This document shows positions 34,333-42,280 of a stretch of DNA of 64,000 bases, piece after piece. Under the pieces are notes generated by a model, which saw only the letters and a program-made list of their open reading frames with translations, had not been told where the DNA came from and did not search any database. The translations under genes were made by a program, and so were the position numbers. Within the stretch, counting starts at the first letter, position 1. Each line of letters starts with the position of its first letter. Source of the stretch: Streptomonospora nanhaiensis (lineage in GTDB: Bacteria > Actinomycetota > Actinomycetes > Streptosporangiales > Streptosporangiaceae). The DNA lies in contig NZ_CP113264.1 in the NCBI RefSeq assembly GCF_026642255.1, positions 4,278,001 to 4,342,000 on the forward strand, in the 5' to 3' direction.

Positions 34333-35396
34333 CCGCGCCCGGCACCGACCGCGCCGCCGCGGTGGCCGCGGCCTTCACCGACATCGCCGAGCGCCGCGCC
34401 GGCGGCGGGTACGCGCCCGTCCACGCGGCCATGGCCACCGCCTGCGCCACCGACCCCTGCGCCCTGGACCTGGCCTCCCGGGCCGCCGACGGCCAGAACC
34501 CGCCCTCCCTGCTGCTGGGCGCGGTGCAGTACCTGCTCGCCCGCCGAGACCCCGGCCACGCGCTGGCCCGCTTCTACCCCACCCTCACCGGGCGGCCGGC
34601 CCCCGACCCGCAGGTCGACGACCCGTGGCCCGACCTGCGGGCGTTCCTCACCCGGCACCGCGACCGGATCGCGGAGATCGTCACCACCCGCCTGGTCCAG
34701 ACCCACGAGGTCGGCCGGTGCTCCTACCTCTACCCGGCCCTGACCGCCGTCCGCCGCCACGCCGGCGCGCCGCTCGCCGCGATCGAGATCGGCCCCTCCG
34801 CCGGGCTCACCCTGGTCCCGGACCGCTACGCCTACTCCTACGGAGACGGGACCACCGCCGGCGCACCCGACTCCCCCCTCCTCCTGAGGAGCGAACTGCG
34901 CGGGCCCCACCGCCCCCCGCTCGACCGCGGCCCCGAGATCGCCTGGCGTGCCGGGATCGACCTCAACCCCCTCAACCTGGCCGACGCCGAGGACCGCGCC
35001 TGGCTGCGGTCCCTCGTCTGGCCGGACCACCCCGACCGCGCGGCCCGTCTGGACACCGCGTTCGCCGCCGCCCGTACCGGGGAACTCCCGACCCTCCACC
35101 GGGGCACCGCCTCCCAGCACCTGCCCGCCCTCCTCGAACAGGCTCCCGTGGACGCGGTGGTGTGCGTCTACCACACCGCCGTCACCGCGCACTTCACGTC
35201 CCGGGCGCGCGCCGAGCACCGGGACCTGCTGCGCAGGCTCTCGGAGCGCAGGCGCATCCTGTGGCTGCGCGCCGAACCCGTCGAGGAGCCGCGACTGCGG
35301 TTCACCGACCTGGACGGCGGCCTGGCCCGCACCGAGGTCGTGTTGGGCGGCTACCACCCGCACGGCGCCTGGCTGGAATGGCACCACCGGGGGTGA
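34329..35396 (+). CDS. DUF2332 family protein
   Basis: The product has 355 residues from TTG 34329, which overlaps the Nudix stop (TTGA). A very strong GGAGGAGG SD justifies this rare start. DUF2332 features: AVAAAFTDIAERRAGGGYAPVHAAMATACATDPCALDLASRAADGQNPPSLLLGAVQYLLAR, then LVQTHEVGRCSYLYPAL, IEIGPSAGLTLVPDRYAYSYG (SAM-methyltransferase-like IGxSAGL) and IDLNPLNLADAEDRAWLRSLVWPDH. The family is common in actinobacteria and uncharacterised. The IEIGPSAGLTL motif suggests a methyltransferase-like fold. Function unknown. Confidence 0.85.
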   Translation: MTAPGTDRAAAVAAAFTDIAERRAGGGYAPVHAAMATACATDPCALDLASRAADGQNPPSLLLGAVQYLLARRDPGHALARFYPTLTGRPAPDPQVDDPWPDLRAFLTRHRDRIAEIVTTRLVQTHEVGRCSYLYPALTAVRRHAGAPLAAIEIGPSAGLTLVPDRYAYSYGDGTTAGAPDSPLLLRSELRGPHRPPLDRGPEIAWRAGIDLNPLNLADAEDRAWLRSLVWPDHPDRAARLDTAFAAARTGELPTLHRGTASQHLPALLEQAPVDAVVCVYHTAVTAHFTSRARAEHRDLLRRLSERRRILWLRAEPVEEPRLRFTDLDGGLARTEVVLGGYHPHGAWLEWHHRG

Positions 35397-35550
35397 AGGC
35401 CGCCGGCCGGCAGTGGGCGCCTTTCGGGCAGCGGCCCTGCCGGGAAGACCGTGGCGACTGAAGTGTCCCCGGATCACACCCGAAGTCCCCGACAGGGCGA
35501 AGTGACGACAACTGAGCAGGGGCGGCATTCTCGGGGATAGGATCCCCCGT

Positions 35551-36966
35551 GTGACTGAGACCTCGATTCGCACCAGGTTCGCGCCTTCCCCGACCGGTAT
35601 GTTCCATGTGGGCAATGCCCGGTCACTGCTGCTGAACTGGGTGGTCGCGCGACAATCCGGCGGCACCATGGTGCTGCGGATCGAGGACACCGACGCCGCC
35701 CGCTCCCGCCCCGAATGGACCGAGGGCATTCTGGCGGCGATGGCGTGGATGGGCGTGGACGCCACCCAGTACGAGGGTCCCTACTCCCAGACCGATTACG
35801 CGGACAAGCACACCGAGGCCGCCCAGCGCCTGTTGAAGGAAGGGCTGGCCTACTACTGCGACTGCGCCCGCGAGCAGGTCCAGGCCCGGCGGGACAACCC
35901 CAACCTGGGCTACGACGGGTTCTGCCGCGACCTCGGTCTGGAGACCGGGCCCGGGCGGGCGCTGCGTTTCCGCATCCCCGAGGGCGGACCGGCCGTGGTC
36001 GAGGACCGGATCCGAGGCCGGGTGGAGTTCCCGCACGAGGCCCTGGAGGACTTCGTCATCGCCCGCGGTGACGGCACCGCCCTGTTCGTCCTGGCGAACG
36101 TGGTGGACGACGTCGAGATGGGCATCACGCACGTCATTCGGGGCGAGGAGCACCTGTCCAACGCTCCCAAGCAGCAGTTGCTGTGGGAGGCGCTGGGACA
36201 CACCCCGCCGGTATGGGCGCACGCCCCGGTGCTGGTGAACGACAAGCGCCAGAAGCTGTCCAAGCGGCGTGACAAGGTCGCCATGGAGTCCTACCAGGCC
36301 GAGGGCTACCTCCCCGAGGCCATGGTCAACTACCTGATGCTGCTGGGATGGGCTCCCGGCGAGGACCGCGAGATCATGCCGATCGAGGAGATGATTCCGC
36401 TCTTCGACCTGGCCGACGTCAATTCCTCCCCTGCGTTCTTCGACGAGAAGAAGCTGCGGGCCTTCAACGGCGACTACATCCGCGCCCTGGAGGCAGACGA
36501 GTTCGCCGAACGGTGCGCCCCCTACCTTGAAGGCGAGGGAGTGCCCTGGCGCGCGGAGGACTTCGACCCGGACGTGTTCGCCGTTATCGCCCCGTTGGCG
36601 CAGAGCCGCCTGACGGTGCTCAGCGAGATCGTGCCGAACGTGGACTTCCTGTTCCTGGACACCCCGGTCTTCGACGAGAAGAGCTGGTCCAAGGCCATGA
36701 AGCCCGGGATCGGCGCGGAGATGCTCACCGCGTCGATCGCGGCCTTCTCCGACAAGAGCCTGACCTGGGACGCTGAAACCCTCAAGGGAGCCCTTGAGCA
36801 GGCCGGGGCCGCCCAAGGGCTCAAGCTCGGCAAGGCTCAGGCGCCTGTACGGGTGGCGGTGACCGGTCGCACGGTCGGGCTCCCGCTGTTCGAGTCACTG
36901 GAATTGCTGGGCCGCGAGCGCACACTGGAGCGCCTGCGCGCGGCGCTGGAGCGGCTCAACGCCTGA
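35551..36966 (+). CDS. gltX: Glutamyl-tRNA synthetase (possibly a second copy)
   Basis: The product has 471 residues, GTG 35551. Class I signatures are intact: HIGH form HVGN (H19-N22) in [15 protein letters not shown], and KMSKS form KLSKR (K235-R239). The LRIEDTD motif and [25 protein letters not shown] are typical GluRS. Cys103, Cys105 and Cys125 (C-x-C then YDGFC) look like the zinc site of E. coli-type GluRS. The C-terminal anticodon-binding part ends in [30 protein letters not shown]. It charges tRNA-Glu in the cytoplasm. From memory, the housekeeping actinobacterial enzyme has a different N-terminal motif (PSPTGNPHVGLVRTALFNW), so this may be an extra, pathway-linked or resistance copy. 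It lies convergent to a degenerate GluRS-like gene. Confidence 0.9.
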   Translation: MTETSIRTRFAPSPTGMFHVGNARSLLLNWVVARQSGGTMVLRIEDTDAARSRPEWTEGILAAMAWMGVDATQYEGPYSQTDYADKHTEAAQRLLKEGLAYYCDCAREQVQARRDNPNLGYDGFCRDLGLETGPGRALRFRIPEGGPAVVEDRIRGRVEFPHEALEDFVIARGDGTALFVLANVVDDVEMGITHVIRGEEHLSNAPKQQLLWEALGHTPPVWAHAPVLVNDKRQKLSKRRDKVAMESYQAEGYLPEAMVNYLMLLGWAPGEDREIMPIEEMIPLFDLADVNSSPAFFDEKKLRAFNGDYIRALEADEFAERCAPYLEGEGVPWRAEDFDPDVFAVIAPLAQSRLTVLSEIVPNVDFLFLDTPVFDEKSWSKAMKPGIGAEMLTASIAAFSDKSLTWDAETLKGALEQAGAAQGLKLGKAQAPVRVAVTGRTVGLPLFESLELLGRERTLERLRAALERLNA

Positions 36967-38234
36967 CGGGCCGAGGCCAGCCGCGAGTCCATCAGTTCCT
37001 GAGGTAGAACCTCAAGGAGTTCTGAAGCTGCGGGCCCGTCCCGTTGCCCGGTGAGCACCCAGCGGACCGGATGCGGAGGCGGGCCCTTCGCCATGTCGCG
37101 TGACCATGCGTCCAGCCACCACCATGCCTCCTCCGCCTGGTCGGGAGGCGGTTCATGGTTGATCTCGATGTCGGTGAGTGCCCGGCACAGCCGGACCTGT
37201 TGGGACAGCGGCCGCGGGTAGCACCGGGTGATCCACGCGGTGACGCGCGGGGATGTCCCCGGACAGCGGTCATCCAGTTCCTGTTTGGCCACCTCTGGAG
37301 TGAGGGTGACGGACACCTTCCGGTCCAAAGACCGTAGACGTCGTTCGTCCAGAAGGCTGTCCCCGTGCCGGGGAAGAACCGTTCGGACCTGGCCCACCAG
37401 GGCGGAGAAGCTGACCGGCAGTGCAGCTGGTTGCAGTTGGCCCAGGTACGGCTCAGCGAGGAAGCACCGCAGCGTCGAGGGTCTGACTCCCTGTTCGAGC
37501 AGGCCTGAGATGCGAGGTACTACAGACCCCGGCTCCAGCAGTTTGGGCAGGAACAGGTGCGCCGGAGGGCACCTTCCCTCGTTTAGGGCCCAGTACAGGC
37601 GGACCTGGACGGGCATGGCGTCGCGTTTGTCGGTGCCTCGCACGATCAGGGTCGTGCGCTGTTCGATGTCGTCCACGACTGTGGCCAGATGCCACAGGGC
37701 CCGCCCGTCACCGCGCATGAGCGGAACCGTCTCCTGCGCCGGGCAGAGGGCCGTGGTCGTGTTCACGGCCACCGAGGTGGTCAAGGCCTTGGGGCAGACG
37801 CCTTGTCCGGCCATGAGCTGATCCACGGCCGCCACATCGAGGCAGGGAAGTCCTCGGCGCGTCACCAGGAGACCTTGGATATCCAGCCGCTGTAAGGCCT
37901 GCTGGTACCGGTCGCCTCTCTGGCTCTGGCGGAAGACCCGCTGTTCTTCCTCGACCGGTATCTGAGCCACCTGCGTGAGCTCTCGGAGAAGCCGTGGTCG
38001 GTGTTCGTCGCGGCTGCGCAGGCTGTCGCTGTCGTCCCACCGGACCGCTACCCGTGTACGGACACCAAGATGCTGTGCGGCCCTGTGGGCCAAAAGCGCG
38101 GTGAGTAGATGGGTTCGAAGGACGCCGGCGCGGAAGGACGCGTGGTTGGGAGAGACGCCCAACCGTGTCCTGACACCCTCGGAGGAAGCCGTGATGAGTG
38201 CAGGATGCGTGAACCAGGGTTGGAGGACGGCCAC
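36837..38234 (-). CDS. Degenerate GluRS-like protein lacking HIGH and KMSKS motifs
   Basis: The product has 465 residues, GTG 38234 with GGGGGA SD, 3 bp after the sulfatase-like gene. Alignment by eye with the neighbouring GltX runs the whole length. [17 protein letters not shown] replaces [30 protein letters not shown] replaces [14 protein letters not shown], and [23 protein letters not shown] (residues 180-202) matches [30 protein letters not shown] (237-243) stands where KLSKRRD should be. [22 protein letters not shown] (389 on) matches the GluRS C-terminus. Both ATP-activation motifs are therefore lost. It is a pseudo-synthetase, perhaps binding tRNA or an amino acid, or regulating GltX. 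The last 43 residues overlap gltX in antisense. Confidence 0.75.
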   Translation of the reverse strand: MAVLQPWFTHPALITASSEGVRTRLGVSPNHASFRAGVLRTHLLTALLAHRAAQHLGVRTRVAVRWDDSDSLRSRDEHRPRLLRELTQVAQIPVEEEQRVFRQSQRGDRYQQALQRLDIQGLLVTRRGLPCLDVAAVDQLMAGQGVCPKALTTSVAVNTTTALCPAQETVPLMRGDGRALWHLATVVDDIEQRTTLIVRGTDKRDAMPVQVRLYWALNEGRCPPAHLFLPKLLEPGSVVPRISGLLEQGVRPSTLRCFLAEPYLGQLQPAALPVSFSALVGQVRTVLPRHGDSLLDERRLRSLDRKVSVTLTPEVAKQELDDRCPGTSPRVTAWITRCYPRPLSQQVRLCRALTDIEINHEPPPDQAEEAWWWLDAWSRDMAKGPPPHPVRWVLTGQRDGPAASELLEVLPQELMDSRLASARQALSRSSAARRRSSVRSRPSNSSDSNSGSPTVRPVTATRTGA

Positions 38235-38237
38235 GGC

Positions 38238-39140
38238 TTATCCCCCGCCCAACACGCCGCACCACAGGGGCACCGTGGCGACCGTCGGATGCGGGTGTGC
38301 GTGGCCGAACCTGCTGCCCTCTCCGAACTCCTCGCCGTGGTCGGCGCAGACCACCACCAATGGGCGTCGTGTGCTCAGCCGTGAGAACAGGTCGCCCAAG
38401 CGGGTGTCGGCCCACTCCAGGGCGCGCCTCTGCATGTCCAGGAGTACTCCGATGTCTTCAGCGGTCAGGAGGTCATCGTCGGAAGCGTCTTGCTGGAAGT
38501 CGTGCAGCTGGTAGAGGCGTCGAAGAAGGCCCCTGTTCCGTTCGGTGAGAGGGCTGAACGGGGTCGTGTAGGGGATGTGCGTGCTGGAGCAGTTGACGAA
38601 CAGGAAGAACCGTGCGGCCTTCAGACACAGGTCCGCAAGCGTCCGGGTGTGGGCCAACGGGAGGTCTTTGCCGCGCTCGGCGACACGGGCCTCTGGAGTG
38701 GCCGGGGCGCGGGAGGCCCGTCCGAAGTAGTGGAACTCCGGGAACAACCTCGGCAGGCCGTTGGCCGGATCCGAGGAGTCGAAGAAGGTGACGCCCCCAG
38801 CGCCCACCACCCGGTAGCCCTTCCCGCTGTAGTGCGCCATCAGCGTGGGCCCGTCGAAGGGAACGGCGGCATGGCGATTCGAGGGTCGGGCGACGGCCGA
38901 ACGCCAGATCGACTCCACGCTGTTTTCGCCGAGTGTGAGGGGCCCTGAGACCGGCCGGGGCAGGAAGCCGTTGAACAAGGCAGCGTGGGCGGGGAGCGTG
39001 TAGGTTCCCGGGCTCTCGGCCTTCAGTAGTGGGCCGAGTTTCACCAGATTCGGGGTGTGCGCGCTCGCCGCGACGTCGTAGCGACACGAGTCCAGGGTGA
39101 CCAGAACGACGCTGCGCTCGGCAAGGTCGATGTTCGCCAT
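38238..39140 (-). CDS. Sulfatase / alkaline-phosphatase-superfamily hydrolase
   Basis: The product has 300 residues, ATG 39140 with GGAGGTG SD inside the end of the upstream gene (4-bp gap). RSVVLVTLDSCRYD (metal-ligand D17) starts a sulfatase-like core. ESPGTYTLPAHAALFNGFLP carries Thr (T48) at the expected nucleophile site, as in phosphotransferase or phosphodiesterase members. It lacks the C-x-P-x-R that is matured to formylglycine in true sulfatases. The C-terminal VVVCADHGEEFGEGSRFGHAHPH supplies the second metal set. No signal peptide, so probably cytoplasmic. At 300 residues it is short for the superfamily (usually 400-550), which suggests a small soluble substrate. It sits between the SAM synthetase and the pseudo-GluRS in one tight operon. 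Confidence 0.72.
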   Translation of the reverse strand: MANIDLAERSVVLVTLDSCRYDVAASAHTPNLVKLGPLLKAESPGTYTLPAHAALFNGFLPRPVSGPLTLGENSVESIWRSAVARPSNRHAAVPFDGPTLMAHYSGKGYRVVGAGGVTFFDSSDPANGLPRLFPEFHYFGRASRAPATPEARVAERGKDLPLAHTRTLADLCLKAARFFLFVNCSSTHIPYTTPFSPLTERNRGLLRRLYQLHDFQQDASDDDLLTAEDIGVLLDMQRRALEWADTRLGDLFSRLSTRRPLVVVCADHGEEFGEGSRFGHAHPHPTVATVPLWCGVLGGG

Positions 39141-39144
39141 CGGC

Positions 39145-40392
39145 TCACACCTCCAGGACCAGCGACGGGTCGCGGAAGCGATCCATCGGGGACAGCGCGA
39201 GCAGGCGCTCGGAAAGCAGCGGAAGCTCGGCCAGAGTCGCGATGGTTAGCTCCTCGACGGCATCGCGTTCGAGACGGCTGTCACGCGGTGCCAGTCGAAC
39301 GCCCACGAACGACGGGTCCTCCAGGCGATCGCCGTTGCGCGACACGAGCACGACCTCGTTGGGCACACCGAGCTTGGCGTGGATTCGGTCCGCCAGACGT
39401 GCAGCGGCCAGCGTGTACAGCTTGCCGGTGTGGTGCATGGGGTTCTTCCCGGCCAGGGCCTCCACTCCCGCACCGCCGCTGGCGGAGATGACACCGTTGG
39501 CCTTGTTGCCGCGCCCGACAAGCCCGCAATCGCCCTTACCCAGCGAGGTCCCAAAGGGTGCCAGGTAGGCGTTACGGCCGTGGTCCTTGGTGTTGACGCT
39601 CAACCGGGTCAGCCACGGTTGCCGCCGGACAATCGGATGCTCGTTGATGAAGGCGTCGAGGCGGCCATACGCCTCGGCTACCAGGGCCGTGTACTCACGG
39701 TGCGAGCCGACCGCCTCGGGGTGCACCGGAAGGCAAACCGTCACCTCCAACACGCTCCCCGACCGGACCAGCATCACCTTGACGTCGGAACCGAGGCCGT
39801 CGAGCCCGTCCTTGAAGGAGGAACCGTTGACGTGGTTCTCTACGTCGACTGCCAGAACGTCCAAGGGATCGGCAGGGGCGTAGGCGCTACAGAAGGCCGT
39901 GTCGTTGGCCAGCGCGCCGCCACCCGGAACACGGCACTCGTCGCCAGCGGAGGGACGGTAGAACGAGGAGAGGTGGTCCGCGCCTACGCCAGCGGTGTTC
40001 TCCACGAAGCTGCGCACGGAACGGACGATGTCCTCACTACCGGTCGCCTCGGCCAGGACGTCCTCGACCACCGCCCGAAACATGCCCTCGATCGGGATAG
40101 ACCGGTCACCCACTGAGCGCGTCACCTTGCCGAACAGGTACGCGCTGATGGGCTTGTGAACCGTGTAGTGGCCGAAAACGATCTCAGCCTCTGCGCCGAC
40201 CAGGGCGACCTTGTCCACCCAGTGGTTCGGAACCGCTCCGAACCGGTCGAGTCCGTGAAGTGAGTAGCGGCGGGAGAACTCCTCCGCGATGAGGTCAGCG
40301 AGCGAGTCGGGGTGGCCGATGCCCTTGCGTTCGACCACGTTGAACCCGGAGTCCGTGCTGGGAACGAGGACTTCGTGGCAGGTTATGTGCAT
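39145..40392 (-). CDS. Archaeal-type S-adenosylmethionine synthetase
   Basis: The product has 415 residues, ATG 40392 with GAGGAG SD. The sequence is of the archaeal MAT family (Pfam AdoMet_Synthase, PF01941), not the usual bacterial MetK. It shows VERKGIGHPDSLADLIAEEFSRRY near residues 20-43, VNTKDHGRNAYLAPFGTSLGKGDCGLVGRGNKANGVISASGG, and GKNPMHHTGKLYTLAA. It condenses methionine and ATP to SAM. Bacteria normally use MetK, so this is probably an additional pathway-dedicated SAM source. It is the first gene of the operon MAT - sulfatase-like - pseudo-GluRS (4-bp and 3-bp gaps), divergent from the XRE regulator. Confidence 0.88.
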   Translation of the reverse strand: MHITCHEVLVPSTDSGFNVVERKGIGHPDSLADLIAEEFSRRYSLHGLDRFGAVPNHWVDKVALVGAEAEIVFGHYTVHKPISAYLFGKVTRSVGDRSIPIEGMFRAVVEDVLAEATGSEDIVRSVRSFVENTAGVGADHLSSFYRPSAGDECRVPGGGALANDTAFCSAYAPADPLDVLAVDVENHVNGSSFKDGLDGLGSDVKVMLVRSGSVLEVTVCLPVHPEAVGSHREYTALVAEAYGRLDAFINEHPIVRRQPWLTRLSVNTKDHGRNAYLAPFGTSLGKGDCGLVGRGNKANGVISASGGAGVEALAGKNPMHHTGKLYTLAAARLADRIHAKLGVPNEVVLVSRNGDRLEDPSFVGVRLAPRDSRLERDAVEELTIATLAELPLLSERLLALSPMDRFRDPSLVLEV

Positions 40393-40517
40393 TGACTGTC
40401 TCCTCTTTGATCGAGTCCGTTAACGAGCTTCAAGGGAATTTCAGATAAGAGGGATGGCCGGGCCTTCTCTGCGGCCAGGCGGGGTGTTAGGAAGTTAAGG
40501 CCACGTTCTCCGCGTAA

Positions 40518-40536
40518 CCCGGAAAGAAATTCCGGG
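40518..40536. promoter_or_regulatory. Inverted repeat near the XRE start, possible operator
   Basis: CCCGGAA-AGAAA-TTCCGGG, perfect 7-bp arms, 20 bp upstream of the XRE gene start (40556) and in the 163-bp gap divergent from the SAM synthetase gene. The gap is AT-richer than its surroundings. It may bind the XRE protein. Confidence 0.55.
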
Positions 40537-40555
40537 GTGTTCAGGAAGGGCTCTG

Positions 40556-41785
40556 ATGCCGCCGAGCTCCCCTCAGCTCAGCCCCGGCCAGCGGGTCGCC
40601 TGGCACCGGCTCCGACGCGGCCTTTCTCAAGAGGTGCTGGCGGGTCTGGTCGGGAGAACGGCCGACTGGCTGGGCAAGGTCGAGAACGACCGGGCGCCCT
40701 TGGACCGACTTTCGGTGATCAGCTCACTGGCCGAGGCCCTCGGCGTTCCCCTCATCGCTCTGATCGGAGACCACTCGCACCATGGGCACCATGAGGAAAC
40801 GGACGTGCATGTCGCACAGATCCGGTCAGTCTTGATGGACTACCGCCAGATCAGCCCGGTTTTCCCGTTCGCCGACAACAACGGTGAGCAACCGGACCTG
40901 CGCTTTCTTCGAAACGAGGCGGAAACAGTCATGGGCGCCTACCAAGCATCCGACTACAGCCGGGTGTTTCGTGGGCTCCCCGACCTCCTCGCTCAGGCGC
41001 AGACCGCGGTGCGTGTCTACGAAGGTGAGCAGAGGCGGCGGGCCGGAGCTCTGCTCGCCCTGGCTTGTCAGGCGTGCGCGATGATCCTCACCAAGGTCGG
41101 AGAACCAGATTTGGCTTGGATCGCGACGGAGCGAGGAATGAAGGCGGCCTTCGACTACGGCGATCTGCCCCTGCAGGGTTCCCTGATGCGTTCGGGGGTG
41201 CACTCCCTCCACTCACGCGGACAACATGAGACGGCTGTCGCGCTGACAGGGGAAGCCGCTTCGTACCTGCGGCGGGAGCAGGGCAGTCGTCCCACCAATA
41301 CGCGACTGTTATCCGTCTACGGCACCCTGTTGTTGCCGGGAGCCGTGGCCGCAGCGCGCAACGGGGATCGTGCCAGCGCGATGGAGTACCTGAAGGAAGC
41401 CGAACGCGTTGCTTCCCGGCTCGGGCGAGACGCCAACCATCTGTGGACGGCGTTCGGGCCGACCAACGTGCTCCTGCACAGAGCGACCGTTGCCGCCAGC
41501 CTCGGAGATCCGCGTGCTGTCCTCGAACTGGGAGTTGGTGTCGATACCGCGGCCCTGCCACGGGAGAGGCGGGTACGTCATCTCTTCGACGTGGCCGGAG
41601 CGTTCGCGGACGTCAACCAGATTCCGTCAGCCGTTGAGCGCATGCTCGAGGCGGAGAGACTGGCCGTCTCCCATGTCCACCGGCACGTGACGAGCCATCA
41701 GATCGTGGTACGCATGATGCGAACCAAGGCGGGGAGGCGGGATCGGAGGCTGGCGGATCTGGCGCACCGGATGGGGATGTTCTGA
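40556..41785 (+). CDS. XRE-family regulator with TPR-like C-terminal region
   Basis: The product has 409 residues, ATG 40556 with AGGAAGGG SD. HTH at residues 8-62: GQRVAWHRLRRGLSQEVLAGLVGRTADWLGKVENDRAPLDRLSVISSLAEALGVPLIALIG. The rest is helical with TPR-like repeats (RRRAGALLALACQACAMILTKVGEPDLAWIATERGMKAAFDYG; NGDRASAMEYLKEAERVASRLG; PSAVERMLEAERLAVSHV). This build is common in actinobacterial regulators that sense peptides or small signals. Its position divergent from the SAM synthetase operon, with an inverted repeat between, makes it the likely regulator of that operon. GC content is about 62 percent in a sampled line. Confidence 0.87.
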   Translation: MPPSSPQLSPGQRVAWHRLRRGLSQEVLAGLVGRTADWLGKVENDRAPLDRLSVISSLAEALGVPLIALIGDHSHHGHHEETDVHVAQIRSVLMDYRQISPVFPFADNNGEQPDLRFLRNEAETVMGAYQASDYSRVFRGLPDLLAQAQTAVRVYEGEQRRRAGALLALACQACAMILTKVGEPDLAWIATERGMKAAFDYGDLPLQGSLMRSGVHSLHSRGQHETAVALTGEAASYLRREQGSRPTNTRLLSVYGTLLLPGAVAAARNGDRASAMEYLKEAERVASRLGRDANHLWTAFGPTNVLLHRATVAASLGDPRAVLELGVGVDTAALPRERRVRHLFDVAGAFADVNQIPSAVERMLEAERLAVSHVHRHVTSHQIVVRMMRTKAGRRDRRLADLAHRMGMF

Positions 41786-41809
41786 CGCGAAGGCCGTTAT
41801 TGTCGGAGC

Positions 41810-42280
41810 ATGGTCTCTGATCCCACAGAATCCTTCTCCCGCCCCCGGGTCGCCGCAGGTGCCCTGTTCTTCAATCACCTCGGTCAGGTGATGATGGTAG
41901 TTCCCTCCTACAAGGACTACCTGGATATCCCCGGCGGCTACATCGAGCACGGTGAGACACCGACCCAGGCCGCAGTGCGCGAGGTGAAGGAGGAACTGGG
42001 GATCGCTCCACCCATCGGACGGCTATTGGTCGTGGACTGGGCACCCAACCCCTCCGAAGGAGACAAGCAGCTGTTCATCTTCGACGGGGGAGTGCTGGGT
42101 CAGGGGTGGCTGGACCAGATCACCCTCGCTCCGGCCGAGCTGACCGGATACGAGTTCCACGACGTAGCCACGATCGAGGCGGCAACGATCCTTCGTCTCG
42201 CGCGCAGGATCACCCATGGCGCACGCGCACGCCAGGAGGGCACAACGGTCTACCTGGAGAACGGCGAGCCCGTCTTGTAG
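41810..42280 (+). CDS. Nudix hydrolase
   Basis: The product has 156 residues, ATG 41810 (a GGAG is very close, 2-3 nt, so SD function is doubtful). PRVAAGALFFNHLGQVMMVVPSYKDYLDIPGGYIEHGETPTQAAVREVKEELGI contains a complete Nudix box. The following VVDWAPNPSEGDKQLFIFDGG resembles Nudix proteins acting on NDP-sugar or nucleotide substrates. It lies 24 bp after the XRE gene, likely the same transcript. It resembles the Nudix at 33832-34332. In the context of the MAT/GluRS island it could remove an adenylated or nucleotide by-product, which is inference. Confidence 0.85.
   Translation: MVSDPTESFSRPRVAAGALFFNHLGQVMMVVPSYKDYLDIPGGYIEHGETPTQAAVREVKEELGIAPPIGRLLVVDWAPNPSEGDKQLFIFDGGVLGQGWLDQITLAPAELTGYEFHDVATIEAATILRLARRITHGARARQEGTTVYLENGEPVL

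Noticed and set aside
33460..35396. Possible nonribosomal peptide cluster around the condensation fragment
   Set aside because: No adenylation, thiolation or other NRPS domains are visible nearby. Only the fragment is supported.
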